DNA of 64,000 nt, from positions 62,001 to 126,000 of the forward strand of contig WEDG01005132.1 of assembly GCA_017591395.1 (NCBI GenBank), in the 5' to 3' direction. The stretch is from Schistocephalus solidus. Its lineage: Eukaryota; Platyhelminthes; Cestoda; Diphyllobothriidea; Diphyllobothriidae. Shown in pieces: positions 51,201 to 55,159 of the stretch (position 1 is the stretch's first letter; every line of letters begins with the position of its first letter). A model generated the notes under the pieces. The model was not told where the DNA came from and ran no database searches. It saw nothing but the letters and a program-made list of their open reading frames with translations. The translations under genes and the position numbers were made by a program.

Positions 51201-51554
51201 ATGTCCCTATAAACATATAGCCCTAAGGGGTGCCTAGTTTTTATTAATTTTATCTTCCATTTTGCATTCAGAGAACCAATGGAGACCCGAAAGCGCCTTA
51301 TTCTGAGGCCATCTTGGATAAAACCCGGCGAATGGCATCAGCTTGTAGGGAAGTCCCGTTTGTCTGTCCTACGTTTTGACGACACTGCTCTCTGCCATCG
51401 AGCGGAGTACCCGGTCTTGCCCATGGTGAAAGCAGACCAGCAACAGGGTCTCTCCCATCGTCTTGTTGCTAATTACGATCTTCTGCATGCCTGCAATCGA
51501 CATTCTCTAGCGCAACTGGCACATATCTGCAGTATCAAGAAAAACGAACGTTGA
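8440..51554 (+). CDS. Large multi-exon gene, unrecognised protein (about 1,710 aa, 5' end not found)
   Basis: Twenty-two exons were chained by hand from acceptor and donor sites and reading phase: 8440-9297, 10794-10865, 10921-10999, 12936-14097, 17540-17568, 17653-17697, 18234-18400, 19625-19808, 21323-21413, 22313-22374, 22596-22646, 27764-27817, 28056-28109, 31058-31093, 33096-33170, 35933-35971, 42128-42166, 43344-43430, 45815-47203, 48653-48732, 50532-50732 and 51272-51554. Every junction agrees in phase, and the summed length is a whole number of codons once one frame break in exon 4 is allowed for. The protein appears to be helical blocks flanking a long charged linker. I see no signal peptide or membrane segment in the visible part and I recognise no family. 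The gene enters with a split codon at 8440, so its start lies upstream or in an exon I missed. Introns carry LINE, SINE and other repeats. Function unknown. Confidence 0.72.
10794..10865 (+). CDS. Exon 2 (72 nt, phase 1-1)
   Basis: It follows an acceptor ending CATCGGTAG and ends before GTACCG. It reads [15 protein letters not shown] and then VVLDLVNC with natural codon usage. Because it is symmetric in phase, exon 1 could also splice directly to exon 3. That would make it a cassette exon or, if it is not real, a harmless omission. Confidence 0.5.
10921..10999 (+). CDS. Exon 3 (79 nt)
   Basis: The acceptor is TTCATCTCCAG and the donor is CAG|GTTGTG. It reads [20 protein letters not shown] and then KTILC. 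Two bases come in and two go out, which is what lets exon 1 (one base over) connect to exon 4 (needs one base). The intron before it is only 55 bp, short but within the range seen in flatworm genes. Confidence 0.55.
11690..11890 (+). repeat. Degenerate telomere-like (TTAGGG-type) block
   Basis: It holds variants of GGTTAGGG, GGTTAAGG and GTTAGAGTAAGG over about 180 bp, including AGTAAGGGTTAGGGTTGAAG. TTAGGG is the usual flatworm telomere unit. Here it is too diverged, and too internal to a gene, to be a telomere end. Confidence 0.6.
12560..12690 (+). repeat. R2-family dispersed repeat (partial)
   Basis: The core GGAATACCCGCTCAATATTC followed by AAAAGCTGCCAACAGGCAGTCA matches cores at 59061, 59641 and 60405. 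It lies in the intron before exon 4. Confidence 0.5.
12936..14097 (+). CDS. Exon 4 (about 387 codons, contains a reading-frame break)
   Basis: The acceptor is CCCTTTATAG. The exon reads [20 protein letters not shown] and then about 250 residues of helical sequence with few Pro or Gly. Next come a basic patch ([12 protein letters not shown], around 13770-13798), an acidic and Pro-rich stretch ([17 protein letters not shown]) and another acidic run (DLDEED). In the opening frame a TGA falls at 14062-14064. The strong donor GTAAGT at 14098 is in phase with exon 5 only in a different frame, where the last codons read [16 protein letters not shown]. The switch must lie between 13998 and about 14052. 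One missing T in the ACTTTG run near 14049 would explain it best. Confidence 0.75.
14236..14620 (-). repeat. R1-family dispersed repeat, - strand copy
   Basis: Read on the - strand, CACCTGCGCCC-like sequence, CCTCCGGTCTTCTTG and GAGAGTGTGTGGTGGATACT match 47960-48060 and 27230-27350. It lies in the intron after exon 4. Confidence 0.6.
14761..14949 (+). repeat. Perfect 84-bp duplication, offset 106 bp
   Basis: The 84 bases from TGGTGAAATTGCTGATTTAG to the end of ACACGAACAGTGG at 14761-14844 recur without a mismatch at 14867-14950. The spacer is built from TGAAATGG-type units. The identity implies a recent event or an assembly artefact. Confidence 0.9.
14950..16689. other. Intron sequence without supportable genes
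   Basis: It contains a C/A-rich low-complexity stretch (15440-15840) with a 79-codon open frame that I read as compositional. No splice sites fit the gene's phase chain. Confidence 0.5.
16690..16823 (+). mobile_element. Possible second tRNA-related SINE with hairpin and (ACTTG)4 tail
   Basis: A pol III B-box-like GGTTCGATCTA (16749-16759) lies in the loop of an inverted repeat with arms at 16729-16745 (CTCTTTTTGGTGTGCTT) and 16779-16797. The unit ends in four ACTTG repeats (16801-16820), a typical LINE-mobilised tail. The A box is not clear. Confidence 0.4.
17540..17568 (+). CDS. Exon 5 (29-nt micro-exon)
   Basis: A pyrimidine-rich acceptor (TTCTCTATCTTAG) and a strong donor (TGG|GTAAGT) bound 29 nt reading IDPVAMKDW. 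It takes one base from exon 4 and ends in phase 0. On its own this would not be callable. The support is the fit with exons 4 and 6. Confidence 0.6.
17653..17697 (+). CDS. Exon 6 (45-nt micro-exon, phase 0-0)
   Basis: The acceptor is TTTTGCTTTTAG and the donor is CTA|GTAAGT. It reads [15 protein letters not shown], an amphipathic helix that continues into exon 7. Only 84 bp of intron separate it from exon 5. Confidence 0.68.
18234..18400 (+). CDS. Exon 7 (167 nt, basic helical)
   Basis: The acceptor is TTCCTCTTTACAG and the donor is CGG|GTATGT. Only one frame is open. It reads [20 protein letters not shown] and then a Lys-rich helical stretch ending [11 protein letters not shown]. It enters in phase 0 and leaves two bases. 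Confidence 0.8.
19625..19808 (+). CDS. Exon 8 (184 nt, coiled-coil-like and acidic)
   Basis: The acceptor CCCCCCTAG takes one base to complete the Gly codon left by exon 7. It reads [20 protein letters not shown], then a charged segment, then an acidic run ([13 protein letters not shown]). I place the donor at GAA|GTTCGT because that phase suits exon 9, but the site is weak. The frame stays open to a TAA at 20004, so a longer form is possible. Confidence 0.7.
21323..21413 (+). CDS. Exon 9 (91 nt, Glu/Lys-rich)
   Basis: The acceptor is CCTCATTTTCAG and the donor is CGGG|GTAATA. In the preferred frame it reads [20 protein letters not shown] and then [11 protein letters not shown] second frame is also open and very Lys/Arg-rich. 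I prefer the acidic-mixed frame because it joins exons 8 and 10 in phase. Confidence 0.65.
22313..22374 (+). CDS. Exon 10 (62 nt)
   Basis: The acceptor is CATACATTTAG. The exon takes the G left by exon 9 to make Asp, reads [20 protein letters not shown] and ends in phase 0 at AAT|GTTCGT, the same unusual donor as exon 8. It links exon 9 (one base over) with exon 11 (phase 0). Confidence 0.55.
22596..22646 (+). CDS. Exon 11 (51 nt, phase 0-0)
   Basis: The acceptor is TTGACTTCCAG and the donor is GAG|GTGAGA. It reads [17 protein letters not shown]. The intron that follows is about 5.1 kb and holds the zinc-finger LINE and an R1 repeat. Confidence 0.68.
23995..24519 (+). pseudogene. LINE apurinic-type endonuclease domain, frameshifted
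   Basis: Two frames together give [20 protein letters not shown], then, after a frameshift near 24140, [30 protein letters not shown] and [16 protein letters not shown] and GDFNAR are hallmark exonuclease-endonuclease-phosphatase motifs. The usual LSETRL-type catalytic Glu site reads LSKTDSLSK, so the Glu is lost. The element is dead. Confidence 0.8.
24937..25955 (+). pseudogene. LINE reverse transcriptase, truncated before motif C
   Basis: Linker and RT pieces lie in several frames: [19 protein letters not shown], then [20 protein letters not shown], then [20 protein letters not shown], then [20 protein letters not shown]. Motif A ([16 protein letters not shown]) keeps its catalytic Asp. 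After FTHMVRQLH the sequence jumps to the zinc-finger region, so motif C (the YxDD box) and the thumb are gone. Confidence 0.8.
26064..26575 (+). pseudogene. Two tandem pairs of C2H2 zinc fingers from the LINE 3' end
   Basis: Fingers 1-2 are CPQSDRTF...GHLRIH and CPHCPRAF...GHMRTH (26064-26256). Fingers 3-4 are CLHCTRNF...GHLRIH and CPHCSRVL...EHMHLY (about 26378-26575). Finger 1 has lost its second Cys, and finger 4 has Tyr for the last His. The same linker, GEPVPGAPT, occurs in both pairs, so the pair was duplicated within this copy. A trinucleotide ACC/ACT run (25975-26034) precedes them. Confidence 0.82.
26690..27460 (+). repeat. R1-family repeat, two diverged tandem units
   Basis: Unit 1 (about 26690-27015) and unit 2 (about 27030-27440) share AACCGTGGCTTxGAAGG, GAGTGGCTGACT and GACTxAGAGTCAGGC landmarks. 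Unit 2 continues through CCCCGGTCTTCTTG and GTGGAGCATACGGTGGACCT, which recur at 47990 and 48087. Confidence 0.65.
27764..27817 (+). CDS. Exon 12 (54 nt, phase 0-0)
   Basis: The acceptor is GTTTTCCTTTAG and the donor is AAG|GTAGGT. It reads [18 protein letters not shown], part of the charged linker. Confidence 0.7.
28056..28109 (+). CDS. Exon 13 (54 nt, phase 0-0, acidic)
   Basis: The acceptor is CAACGCTACAG and the donor is ATG|GTATGT. Only one frame is open: [18 protein letters not shown]. This fixes the phase of its neighbours. An (ATTC)4 microsatellite starts just inside the following intron. Confidence 0.75.
28119..28137 (+). repeat. (ATTC)4 microsatellite
   Basis: A short tetranucleotide run directly after exon 13. 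Confidence 0.85.
28437..28596 (-). mobile_element. Hammerhead SINE, copy S1 (tRNA-like head and body)
   Basis: On the - strand the head reads GTGGCTCACTGGTCAGAGCG (A-box-like), then GGATTTGAGTCCCGG (B-box-like) about 40 bases on, then GGGGCACGACCTGGGG and the hammerhead-like fold at 28448-28492. It lies in the intron after exon 13. The tail of another unit lies immediately upstream on the same strand (28618-28705), joined through a linker. Confidence 0.75.
28448..28492 (-). ncRNA. Hammerhead-ribozyme-like motif in S1
   Basis: Read 5' to 3' on the - strand: GACUGG, UUGAUGA (first core C replaced by U), C, GGCU-UAUG-AGCC stem-loop II, A, GAAA, UGGCCAUU (minimal stem III AU/AU around GGCC, then cleavage-site U), CCAGUC. 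Stem I is a perfect 6 bp, and GGG/CCC can extend it beyond a small internal loop. Confidence 0.6.
28618..28705 (-). mobile_element. Hammerhead SINE tail segment upstream of S1
   Basis: The - strand reads GCGGCTGTGGGCAGGACTCG and then TTAGCGATTGGTGGGCGTTC and ATCAACGAAT. This matches the SINE tail at 53644-53731. Its end runs through a roughly 40-base linker (TTTCAATTTTCATGATC...) into the head of S1, a tail-to-head junction. Confidence 0.65.
29197..29395. mobile_element. Palindromic (MITE-like) element with telomere-like core
   Basis: The left arm GGTATTACTGATGACCTTGC (from 29204) pairs with the right arm ending GGCCATCTGTAATAC (to about 29385). Between them are C-rich telomere-like variants (CCCAACCCTCTTAACGATAC, CATAATCCTCAACC). 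The arms match those of the element at 57586. Confidence 0.6.
30430..30560. mobile_element. Palindromic element with CTAACCCT / AGGGTTAG core
   Basis: CTAACCCT (30466-30473) and AGGGTTAG (30490-30497) form a 16-base spaced palindrome. Weaker outer arms are GGATCGGGC and GCCCCGATTA. It looks like the same class as the element at 29197. Confidence 0.45.
31058..31093 (+). CDS. Exon 14 (36-nt micro-exon, phase 0-0)
   Basis: The acceptor is ATATTTGACAG and the donor is TTG|GTGAGT. It reads [12 protein letters not shown]. The ATG is at the splice junction, so it could also act as an internal start if a promoter lies upstream. I see no evidence of one. Confidence 0.6.
31094..33095. other. Intron between exons 14 and 15, no element recognised
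   Basis: AT-rich sequence. No splice-bounded open frame fits the phase chain, and no repeat shared with the rest of the window was seen. Confidence 0.45.
33096..33170 (+). CDS. Exon 15 (75 nt, phase 0-0)
   Basis: The acceptor is CTCATGTATTAG and the donor is GGG|GTGAGT. It reads [20 protein letters not shown] and then ISSTG. Confidence 0.62.
33171..35932. other. Intron between exons 15 and 16, nothing supportable
   Basis: The open frames at 33345-33581 and 33841-34074 lack splice contexts and recognisable motifs. The remainder is AT-rich. Confidence 0.45.
35933..35971 (+). CDS. Exon 16 (39-nt micro-exon, phase 0-0)
   Basis: The acceptor is TTCCTGTAAG after a long T-rich tract and the donor is TTG|GTAAGT. 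It reads [13 protein letters not shown]. Confidence 0.66.
36791..36880. mobile_element. Small palindromic element with telomere-like core
   Basis: The arms ATTCCAGG (36791-36798) and CCTGGAAT (36873-36880) flank C-strand telomere-like variants (CCCAACCCTAACAATAGCC, AAACCTAACCCCAACC). Confidence 0.45.
38339..38698 (-). pseudogene. Possible GIY-YIG-type fragment (Penelope-like element relic)
   Basis: A 119-codon - strand frame contains [20 protein letters not shown] and, after an insertion, [13 protein letters not shown]. The spacing resembles the Y-[IV]-G...R..RI.EH...TGHP layout of GIY-YIG nucleases at the end of Penelope-like elements. The GIY half is missing and the YIG Gly is replaced by Ser, so any activity is lost. 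Confidence 0.3.
39160..39240. repeat. Degenerate telomere-like block (C-rich strand)
   Basis: CCTTAACCCTAACAGCAACC and CCCCAAACCCTACTCTAAACC lie next to the LINE end. No clear inverted arms. Confidence 0.45.
39524..40019 (-). pseudogene. RT N-terminal fragment of the second LINE
   Basis: It reads [20 protein letters not shown] and then [20 protein letters not shown] and [12 protein letters not shown], the first RT blocks of a LINE polymerase. Sequence after KKG jumps to a C-terminal RLRWFG-type piece, so the catalytic palm is deleted. Confidence 0.72.
40020..40385 (-). pseudogene. N-terminal endonuclease fragment of the second LINE
   Basis: It reads [20 protein letters not shown], then [16 protein letters not shown] and [20 protein letters not shown]. 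Related elements have CCLSEVR at the catalytic site. Here it is CCLPGVP, so the Glu is lost. The fragment ends about 120 codons in. Confidence 0.65.
40561..42127. other. Intron remainder before exon 17
   Basis: AT-rich, with a short (AATGA)n-type run at 41177-41206. No gene or element recognised. Confidence 0.45.
42128..42166 (+). CDS. Exon 17 (39-nt micro-exon, phase 0-0)
   Basis: The acceptor is TTGCTATTTTAG and the donor is TCC|GTAAGT. It reads [20 protein letters not shown] eleven bases upstream is an alternative donor but would break phase with exon 18. Confidence 0.62.
43344..43430 (+). CDS. Exon 18 (87 nt, phase 0-0, Ser/Lys/Gly-rich)
   Basis: The acceptor is TACGAAAACAG and the donor is GAG|GTGAGT. 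It reads [20 protein letters not shown] and then SGRRSPSIE, a probably disordered segment with several possible basic-directed phosphorylation sites. Confidence 0.7.
43763..43886 (-). mobile_element. Hammerhead SINE, copy S2a (head and part of body)
   Basis: On the - strand it has TTGTTAGAGCGCTGAACTTC (A-box side) and GGTTTCGAACCTCGGG (B box), then GGGGTTGGGTATGATTGG. Its hammerhead region is broken: the core reads CCAATGA, stem II is partly deleted and GAAA reads GATA. Confidence 0.65.
43892..44095 (+). mobile_element. Hammerhead SINE, copy S2b (body and tail), inverted against S2a
   Basis: It starts at GGTATGACGGGTTGATGACG, just after the S2a head on the opposite strand, and runs through the tail (GCGGCTGCTGGCGGTG ... 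GCGTTCATCAACGAAT). The two together form a head-to-body inverted pair. The hammerhead-like motif is at 43900-43944. Confidence 0.7.
43900..43944 (+). ncRNA. Hammerhead-ribozyme-like motif in S2b
   Basis: GACGGG, UUGAUGA (first core C replaced by U), C, GGCU-ACUG-AGCC, A, GAAA, UGACCAUU, CCAGUC. Stem I has one mismatch. The GAAA box, stem II and cleavage-site U are kept. Confidence 0.55.
44140..44300. repeat. Degenerate telomere-like block
   Basis: Repeated CCTAACC-, GGCTAACC- and AAGCCTAAGCC-type variants directly follow the SINE pair. Confidence 0.4.
45815..47203 (+). CDS. Exon 19 (463 codons, main C-terminal block)
   Basis: The acceptor is TTGTGTTTTTAG and the donor is CAG|GTAAAT; phase 0 at both ends. 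It opens with a poly-Ala helix and about 100 residues of Ala/Leu-rich helix with a repeating hydrophobic pattern (for example [20 protein letters not shown]). A Ser/Thr-rich, probably disordered region follows at exon residues 125-225, then an acidic patch ([20 protein letters not shown]). The last 200 residues look globular and helical. At 1,389 nt it is the largest exon and the best protein query in the window. I recognise no family. Confidence 0.88.
47640..48276 (+). repeat. R1-family dispersed repeat
   Basis: GC-rich block in the intron between exons 19 and 20. CACTCTGTGGGAT, CCTCCGGTCTTCTTGGCTCT, GAGAGTGTGGTAAATGCTGT and GGAGCATACGGTGGACATCG recur in the other R1 copies. A (TTCAG)3 run follows at about 48283. 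Confidence 0.6.
48653..48732 (+). CDS. Exon 20 (80 nt)
   Basis: The acceptor is TTTTATGCCTTTAG and the donor is GAAT|GTAAGC. It reads [20 protein letters not shown] and then SLKR, leaving two bases (AT) that complete an Ile codon with exon 21. Confidence 0.7.
48733..50531. other. Intron between exons 20 and 21
   Basis: Mostly AT-rich. A GC-richer block at 49480-49960 has overlapping open frames in several phases but no splice fit or recognised motif, and may be an unidentified element relic. Confidence 0.4.
50532..50732 (+). CDS. Exon 21 (201 nt, helical)
   Basis: The acceptor is TTCTCTGTTCTAG and the donor is GA|GTAAGT. It reads [20 protein letters not shown], then a strongly helical Arg/Ala-rich run, and ends in an acidic tail (EDYQDEEEE). 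A second AG at 50489-50490 would bring an in-frame stop and is not used. Confidence 0.8.
51272..51554 (+). CDS. Exon 22 (terminal exon, stop TGA)
   Basis: The acceptor TTTTGCATTCAG takes the GA left by exon 21 to make Glu. It reads [20 protein letters not shown] and then about 70 more residues to TGA at 51552-51554. The end contains Cys and His residues ([21 protein letters not shown]), but their spacing matches no zinc-binding motif I know. I find no canonical AATAAA in the first several hundred bases downstream. Confidence 0.78.
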
Positions 51555-52310
51555 GGACCCGGAAATTGCGCAAAGGATGCCTGCCCTTATCTGGCGTCCA
51601 AAAATTGAGTTTTGGTTGACGAATGGTTTGATGGCATCACGCGCCACCTTTTATGCATTTTTACTGTGATTATTTTGTACACACTTATCGGATGAACTTG
51701 CCACAATGCTCGATTTGTAATTGTCTACGATTTGATTTGATAAATTCTTCTCACGCACTTTGAAAATTGGATTTGATTTAATATTTGTCAATAATAATAC
51801 TTGGTTTAGCAGTGTCTAGTTTTTTTAAAAATTTAAACTACTTTGATTTTTCAACTAGCAGATCCTTGTCCTCTTTTTACATGAGAGGCTCTCATTGATG
51901 TCGAAAAAGAAAAATGCCGTATTGTTGTGTTTGTGATCTAGGTGACTGCATGCTCTAGTGACCAATTTAATGTTGTACATGGATGTGCCAAACTATTTTT
52001 CTCTTAACGCTGAGTGTACGTTATCAGACAGGAGGCTGACTACAATGATGCTGTTAGCTGTACTGCTTGTGTAGTAAGAAATAACTGTGGTTTTGGATTC
52101 TAAGTGGACCTAAACCAAGTGGGGCTGGTCATGTAGACAAAAACATGGGTAGTGTCTGTACTTGGGTTTCCTATTTGCTACATTGAACGTCTCCTTCATT
52201 GTACCCCGCAGGTGCTGCAAAGGTACGAGTGTCTGTGTCTGGCTGGCTGGATCGCTGCTATGCGAAGTTCTGTAGGTTGAGGTCACCTAGCTGGCTTGCC
52301 TTAAGATATT
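51555..52310. other. Downstream of the large gene's stop
   Basis: Presumed 3' UTR and intergenic DNA. No canonical AATAAA near the stop and no promoter-like feature recognised. Confidence 0.4.
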
Positions 52311-52319
52311 TCAACCTGT

Positions 52320-52640
52320 GGTGTAAGTGGTCATAGTTGATGCGTCGGTCGGTTGAAAACAGAGCTGCCCGCGATCTACAAAGGCCACAAGGCTGGGAAG
52401 TCCGTGTACAGTACCAGTGGGTGATGGCTTAACCAAAATTGTTTCTACTCTCCTGAACAGCGTCAAGACTGTTGTCAAAAGGGTTTTCGTTTCTGCGATG
52501 AGTGCGATTTCTGCCTCACGGGTTATTACGATTCCGAATGTGATCTAGCAGGGACGACACGTAGGAACGAGTGCCGGGCTTGGAAACATTTTGGCCCGAT
52601 CAAAAATAATCTTGGCTGACCTGCAACAGGTTCCGACGAC
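52320..52640 (-). pseudogene. Unidentified coding-like relic, frameshifted
   Basis: On the - strand, PGTRSYVSSLLDHIRNRNNP (52521-52600 side) runs to a stop. One frame over, REAEIALIAETKTLLTTVLT then LFRRVETILVKPSPTG and LVAFVDRGQLCFQPTDAS stay open to about 52320. The joint at about 52520 looks like a single frameshift. I do not recognise the protein; it could be a transposon ORF. Confidence 0.3.
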
Positions 52641-53159
52641 GGTGCATTTCGACTGTGCGCTATGGGGATCCTGAGCCAGTTTAAGGACTTCGGTCTTCTA
52701 TTCGGGTGAATGAAGGCCCGTCTTATCTATCTTAATGTCCAGGTACTCTTCCGATTAAATAAGGAAGGTGCATTTATCTTTATTGAGTTTGAAGGTGGAT
52801 CTCTATATAATTATTTTCTGATCGCCAAGATATGCGCAAATGCGAAGTAGGATCTCAATGAGGATGATAATCGAACACTGAAATAAACTAGGAGCAGAAC
52901 TTATTCCAAAGTTTTGTTTGCTCTATAGAAACAATTATCGGTGGACATCAATGGCTGTGTTGTAGACCTAGATTGACTTCGTTTCAAGCATGCTACAAAC
53001 CGAAAGTTGTTGACACTTAACCTACAGATGTCCTGTGCGGGTTCTAGATTAGGATTCAGTTTTCTTGTTGAGTCGCTGGCAAGCTCATCACGCCCACATA
53101 TACGTTAATAGTCACTGGATTTAGAAATAGGGACTATTGGAACTGAGGAACAATGCCAA

Positions 53160-53300
53160 AGACAAGGGAGACTTGAATGGCCATTTCTGGCTCATTAGCT
53201 CTCATCAGCCAGTCATACACAACATCAGGTTGTGCCCCACTGGAGGCTCAAACCCGCAACCTGTTGATCAGACGTCCCACGCTCTAACCATTGACTTACA
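53160..53300 (-). mobile_element. Hammerhead SINE, copy S3 (head and body)
   Basis: On the - strand CAATGGTTAGAGCGTGGGAC (A box) is followed by GCGGGTTTGAGCCTCC (B box), then GGGGCACAACCTGATG and the hammerhead-like fold (53170-53214). It is followed on the + side by an oppositely oriented tail (53318-53430). Confidence 0.7.
53170..53214 (-). ncRNA. Hammerhead-ribozyme-like motif in S3 (best-preserved core)
   Basis: GACUGG, CUGAUGA (intact), GAGCU-AAUG-AGCCA, GAAA (intact), UGGCCAUU, CAAGUC. Both catalytic boxes and the cleavage-site U are present. Stem I has one mismatch (CAAGUC instead of CCAGUC). Stem II keeps three Watson-Crick pairs but has two mismatches next to the core. Predicted cleavage lies between 53176 and 53175. 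Confidence 0.62.
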
Positions 53301-53317
53301 GCTAGTAGTAAAGGCAG

Positions 53318-53430
53318 ATGAACAATGTCATTGTGCGGCTGCTGGTGGGGCTCGAGAGTAGAACCAAGGCAGAATTGCACGAGTGAGTTGCGATATCAAT
53401 CAGTGAGCGTTCAGCAGCGAATTTCAATAT
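53318..53430 (+). mobile_element. Hammerhead SINE tail segment upstream of S4
   Basis: TAGTAGTAAAGGCAGATGAA, GCGGCTGCTGG and AGTGAGCGTTCAGCAGCGAA match the S4 tail. It leads through a linker (TTTCAATATTCTCGAGC...AAGATAACGAGG) into the S4 head, the same tail-to-head arrangement as at 28618. Confidence 0.62.
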
Positions 53431-53455
53431 TCTCGAGCTAAACCGGCAAGATAAC

Positions 53456-53735
53456 GAGGCCATGGCTTAATGGTTAGAGCGTTGGAACTCTGATCAACAG
53501 GCCGCGGGTTCAACTTTCGGGTGGGGACCATCTAGGGCTAGTTATGACTGGCTGATGACGGCTAATAAGCCAAAAATGACCATTCCAGTCTCCCTTGTCT
53601 TTGTCGGCATTGTTAAGCTGCCTTTACTAGTACTAGCCGATGTGCGGCTGCTGGCAATGCTCAATAGGGTGCCCCATGGCAGAACGGAACGAGTGAATTC
53701 TGTCAGCGATTGTGGAGCGTTCATCAACGAGTATT
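53456..53735 (+). mobile_element. Hammerhead SINE, copy S4 (most complete unit)
   Basis: The tRNA-like head has a good pol III A box (TGGCTTAATGGTTAGAGCG, 53463-53481) and a B-box-like GGTTCAACTTT (53507-53517) 26 bases apart, close to tRNA spacing. The hammerhead-like fold (53546-53590) comes next, then a roughly 145-bp tail ending GCGTTCATCAACGAG. A unit with linker would be about 320 bp. It does not fold as a true tRNA beyond the head. Confidence 0.8.
53546..53590 (+). ncRNA. Hammerhead-ribozyme-like motif in S4
   Basis: GACUGG, CUGAUGA (intact), C, GGCU-AAUA-AGCC, A, AAAA in place of GAAA, UGACCAUU, CCAGUC. Stem I is perfect, but the GAAA box has lost its G, so this copy should be inactive. 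Predicted cleavage in an intact copy would fall between 53584 and 53585. Confidence 0.58.
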
Positions 53736-54950
53736 GGGACTATTCATACAAAATATTGCACAAGCTTGGGAATGTTCATATTTTTAGACACTCATTGCGA
53801 TTGTGTGAGTACTGTTCAGACTTTGAAGAACCGGGCTTAAATAGCTGGCTTAAATTCAAAGCTCACAGAGGATATGTGGTAATGTGTTGTAAAATCGTAA
53901 TGAAACGGGTCTTTGCGAATTGACACCAAGGCATACTGATCCAGATTGGTGTCCATGCGATTCACATGGGCGATCACAGGAGGTACATATTTGATTAACT
54001 TCCGTTTAGGTAAAGTTGGTTGTTCGTTTCGCCTGACCACATAGACAGACAAGCAATTGACTTATCCACCATGTTTCTCTTGCGCTGAAAATACCCCCTT
54101 GAACTTCTATATCCTATTCAATGTACTAACAAAAAATGAGCCAACCAAATCGGAGGCAGAATTTCCTGCTAAGAATAAAATTCATGGGATGATGATCAAC
54201 TGGAAGCGTGATGAGGTAGGTCAATTATAGCGGAATTTCGACTAAAAACATGTGAAATATCCCCTTTTTCCCACTGCCTTAGGGCAGATGGTATACACGT
54301 TCGTTCGTCTTTCAGATAAGCATATTTGTTCAAGGTCGTCCATTTTCTTAAAAAAACAACAAAACTGTTTTTTAGAGTCCAAAGTCTGGCCAGCAGATTG
54401 GGCGCCTAGGATAGATTCTGTGCATGTTGGCTATCGCAATAACCCTTTTCATACGCAATTCACCGTCCTGTGCCTACCTTGCTTTGGTGCGAACGGTTGA
54501 TAGCGCAGTTCGTGATGGTAAAATTGTCACTGAATTTGGTGCGGGTAGAATCCCAGCATTGCAGACCAGGCAGATCTCTAATCCCCTTTCCAGGGATTAC
54601 GTCACTCCAGCAATTGGCAAATTCAGTTCCTGAATATCTTGGGCGATATTGCAAGCCTTCTTCCACGACAGGTTCACCTTCTCTGACAGGCGTTTTCACG
54701 TGCTTTTCCCTTTCATCTACCGATAATTATTGAAATGGACAAGCTTCCTGTTTTCCAATTGGTCTATATTTCTAACGGCATTCTTGAACTTGAGAGTCCA
54801 CGTCATACTAAAGTCACTGATACTCTGACTGGGTTGCTGATTTATCTCATAAAACCAATAGCGACTCAGTAACCCCTTTCCCATGTTTACTTAGCTTGGC
54901 GAATGCTGCTTGGAGATCAAAACCCTATGGCCACTTAAAAGCACTGAAAT
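53736..54950. other. Intergenic, nothing firmly supportable
   Basis: A - strand open frame at 54460-54699 (REGEPVVEEGLQYRPRYSGT and onward) looks coding-like but has no ATG, convincing splice site or recognised domain. Confidence 0.35.
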
Positions 54951-54959
54951 TTCACAGCT

Positions 54960-55150
54960 CGCAATCTCTGAGGGACGGCAAGTGGGGAGGGGACGTACTT
55001 CTAGCGTAGTTTCTAGCCCTCAGTGTTATCCATGCAACAGAGAAGGTTACTCGCCGGCAGGACATGTAGCGGGGACAGGCAAGAGAGCGTATGGTAGATG
55101 CTGCGCGAGCCTACTATCGCACGATAAACACCGTCGGATACGACAGTCAA
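54960..55150 (+). repeat. R1-family repeat, partial
   Basis: GAGAGCGTATGGTAGATGCT then GCGCGAGCCTACTATCGCA matches the 3' half of other R1 copies. Confidence 0.5.
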
Positions 55151-55159
55151 ACTGTTAGC

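Noticed and set aside
53456..53530. Functional tRNA gene
   Set aside because: A and B boxes are present, but no acceptor stem closes and the sequence runs on into the SINE body; it is a tRNA-like head only.
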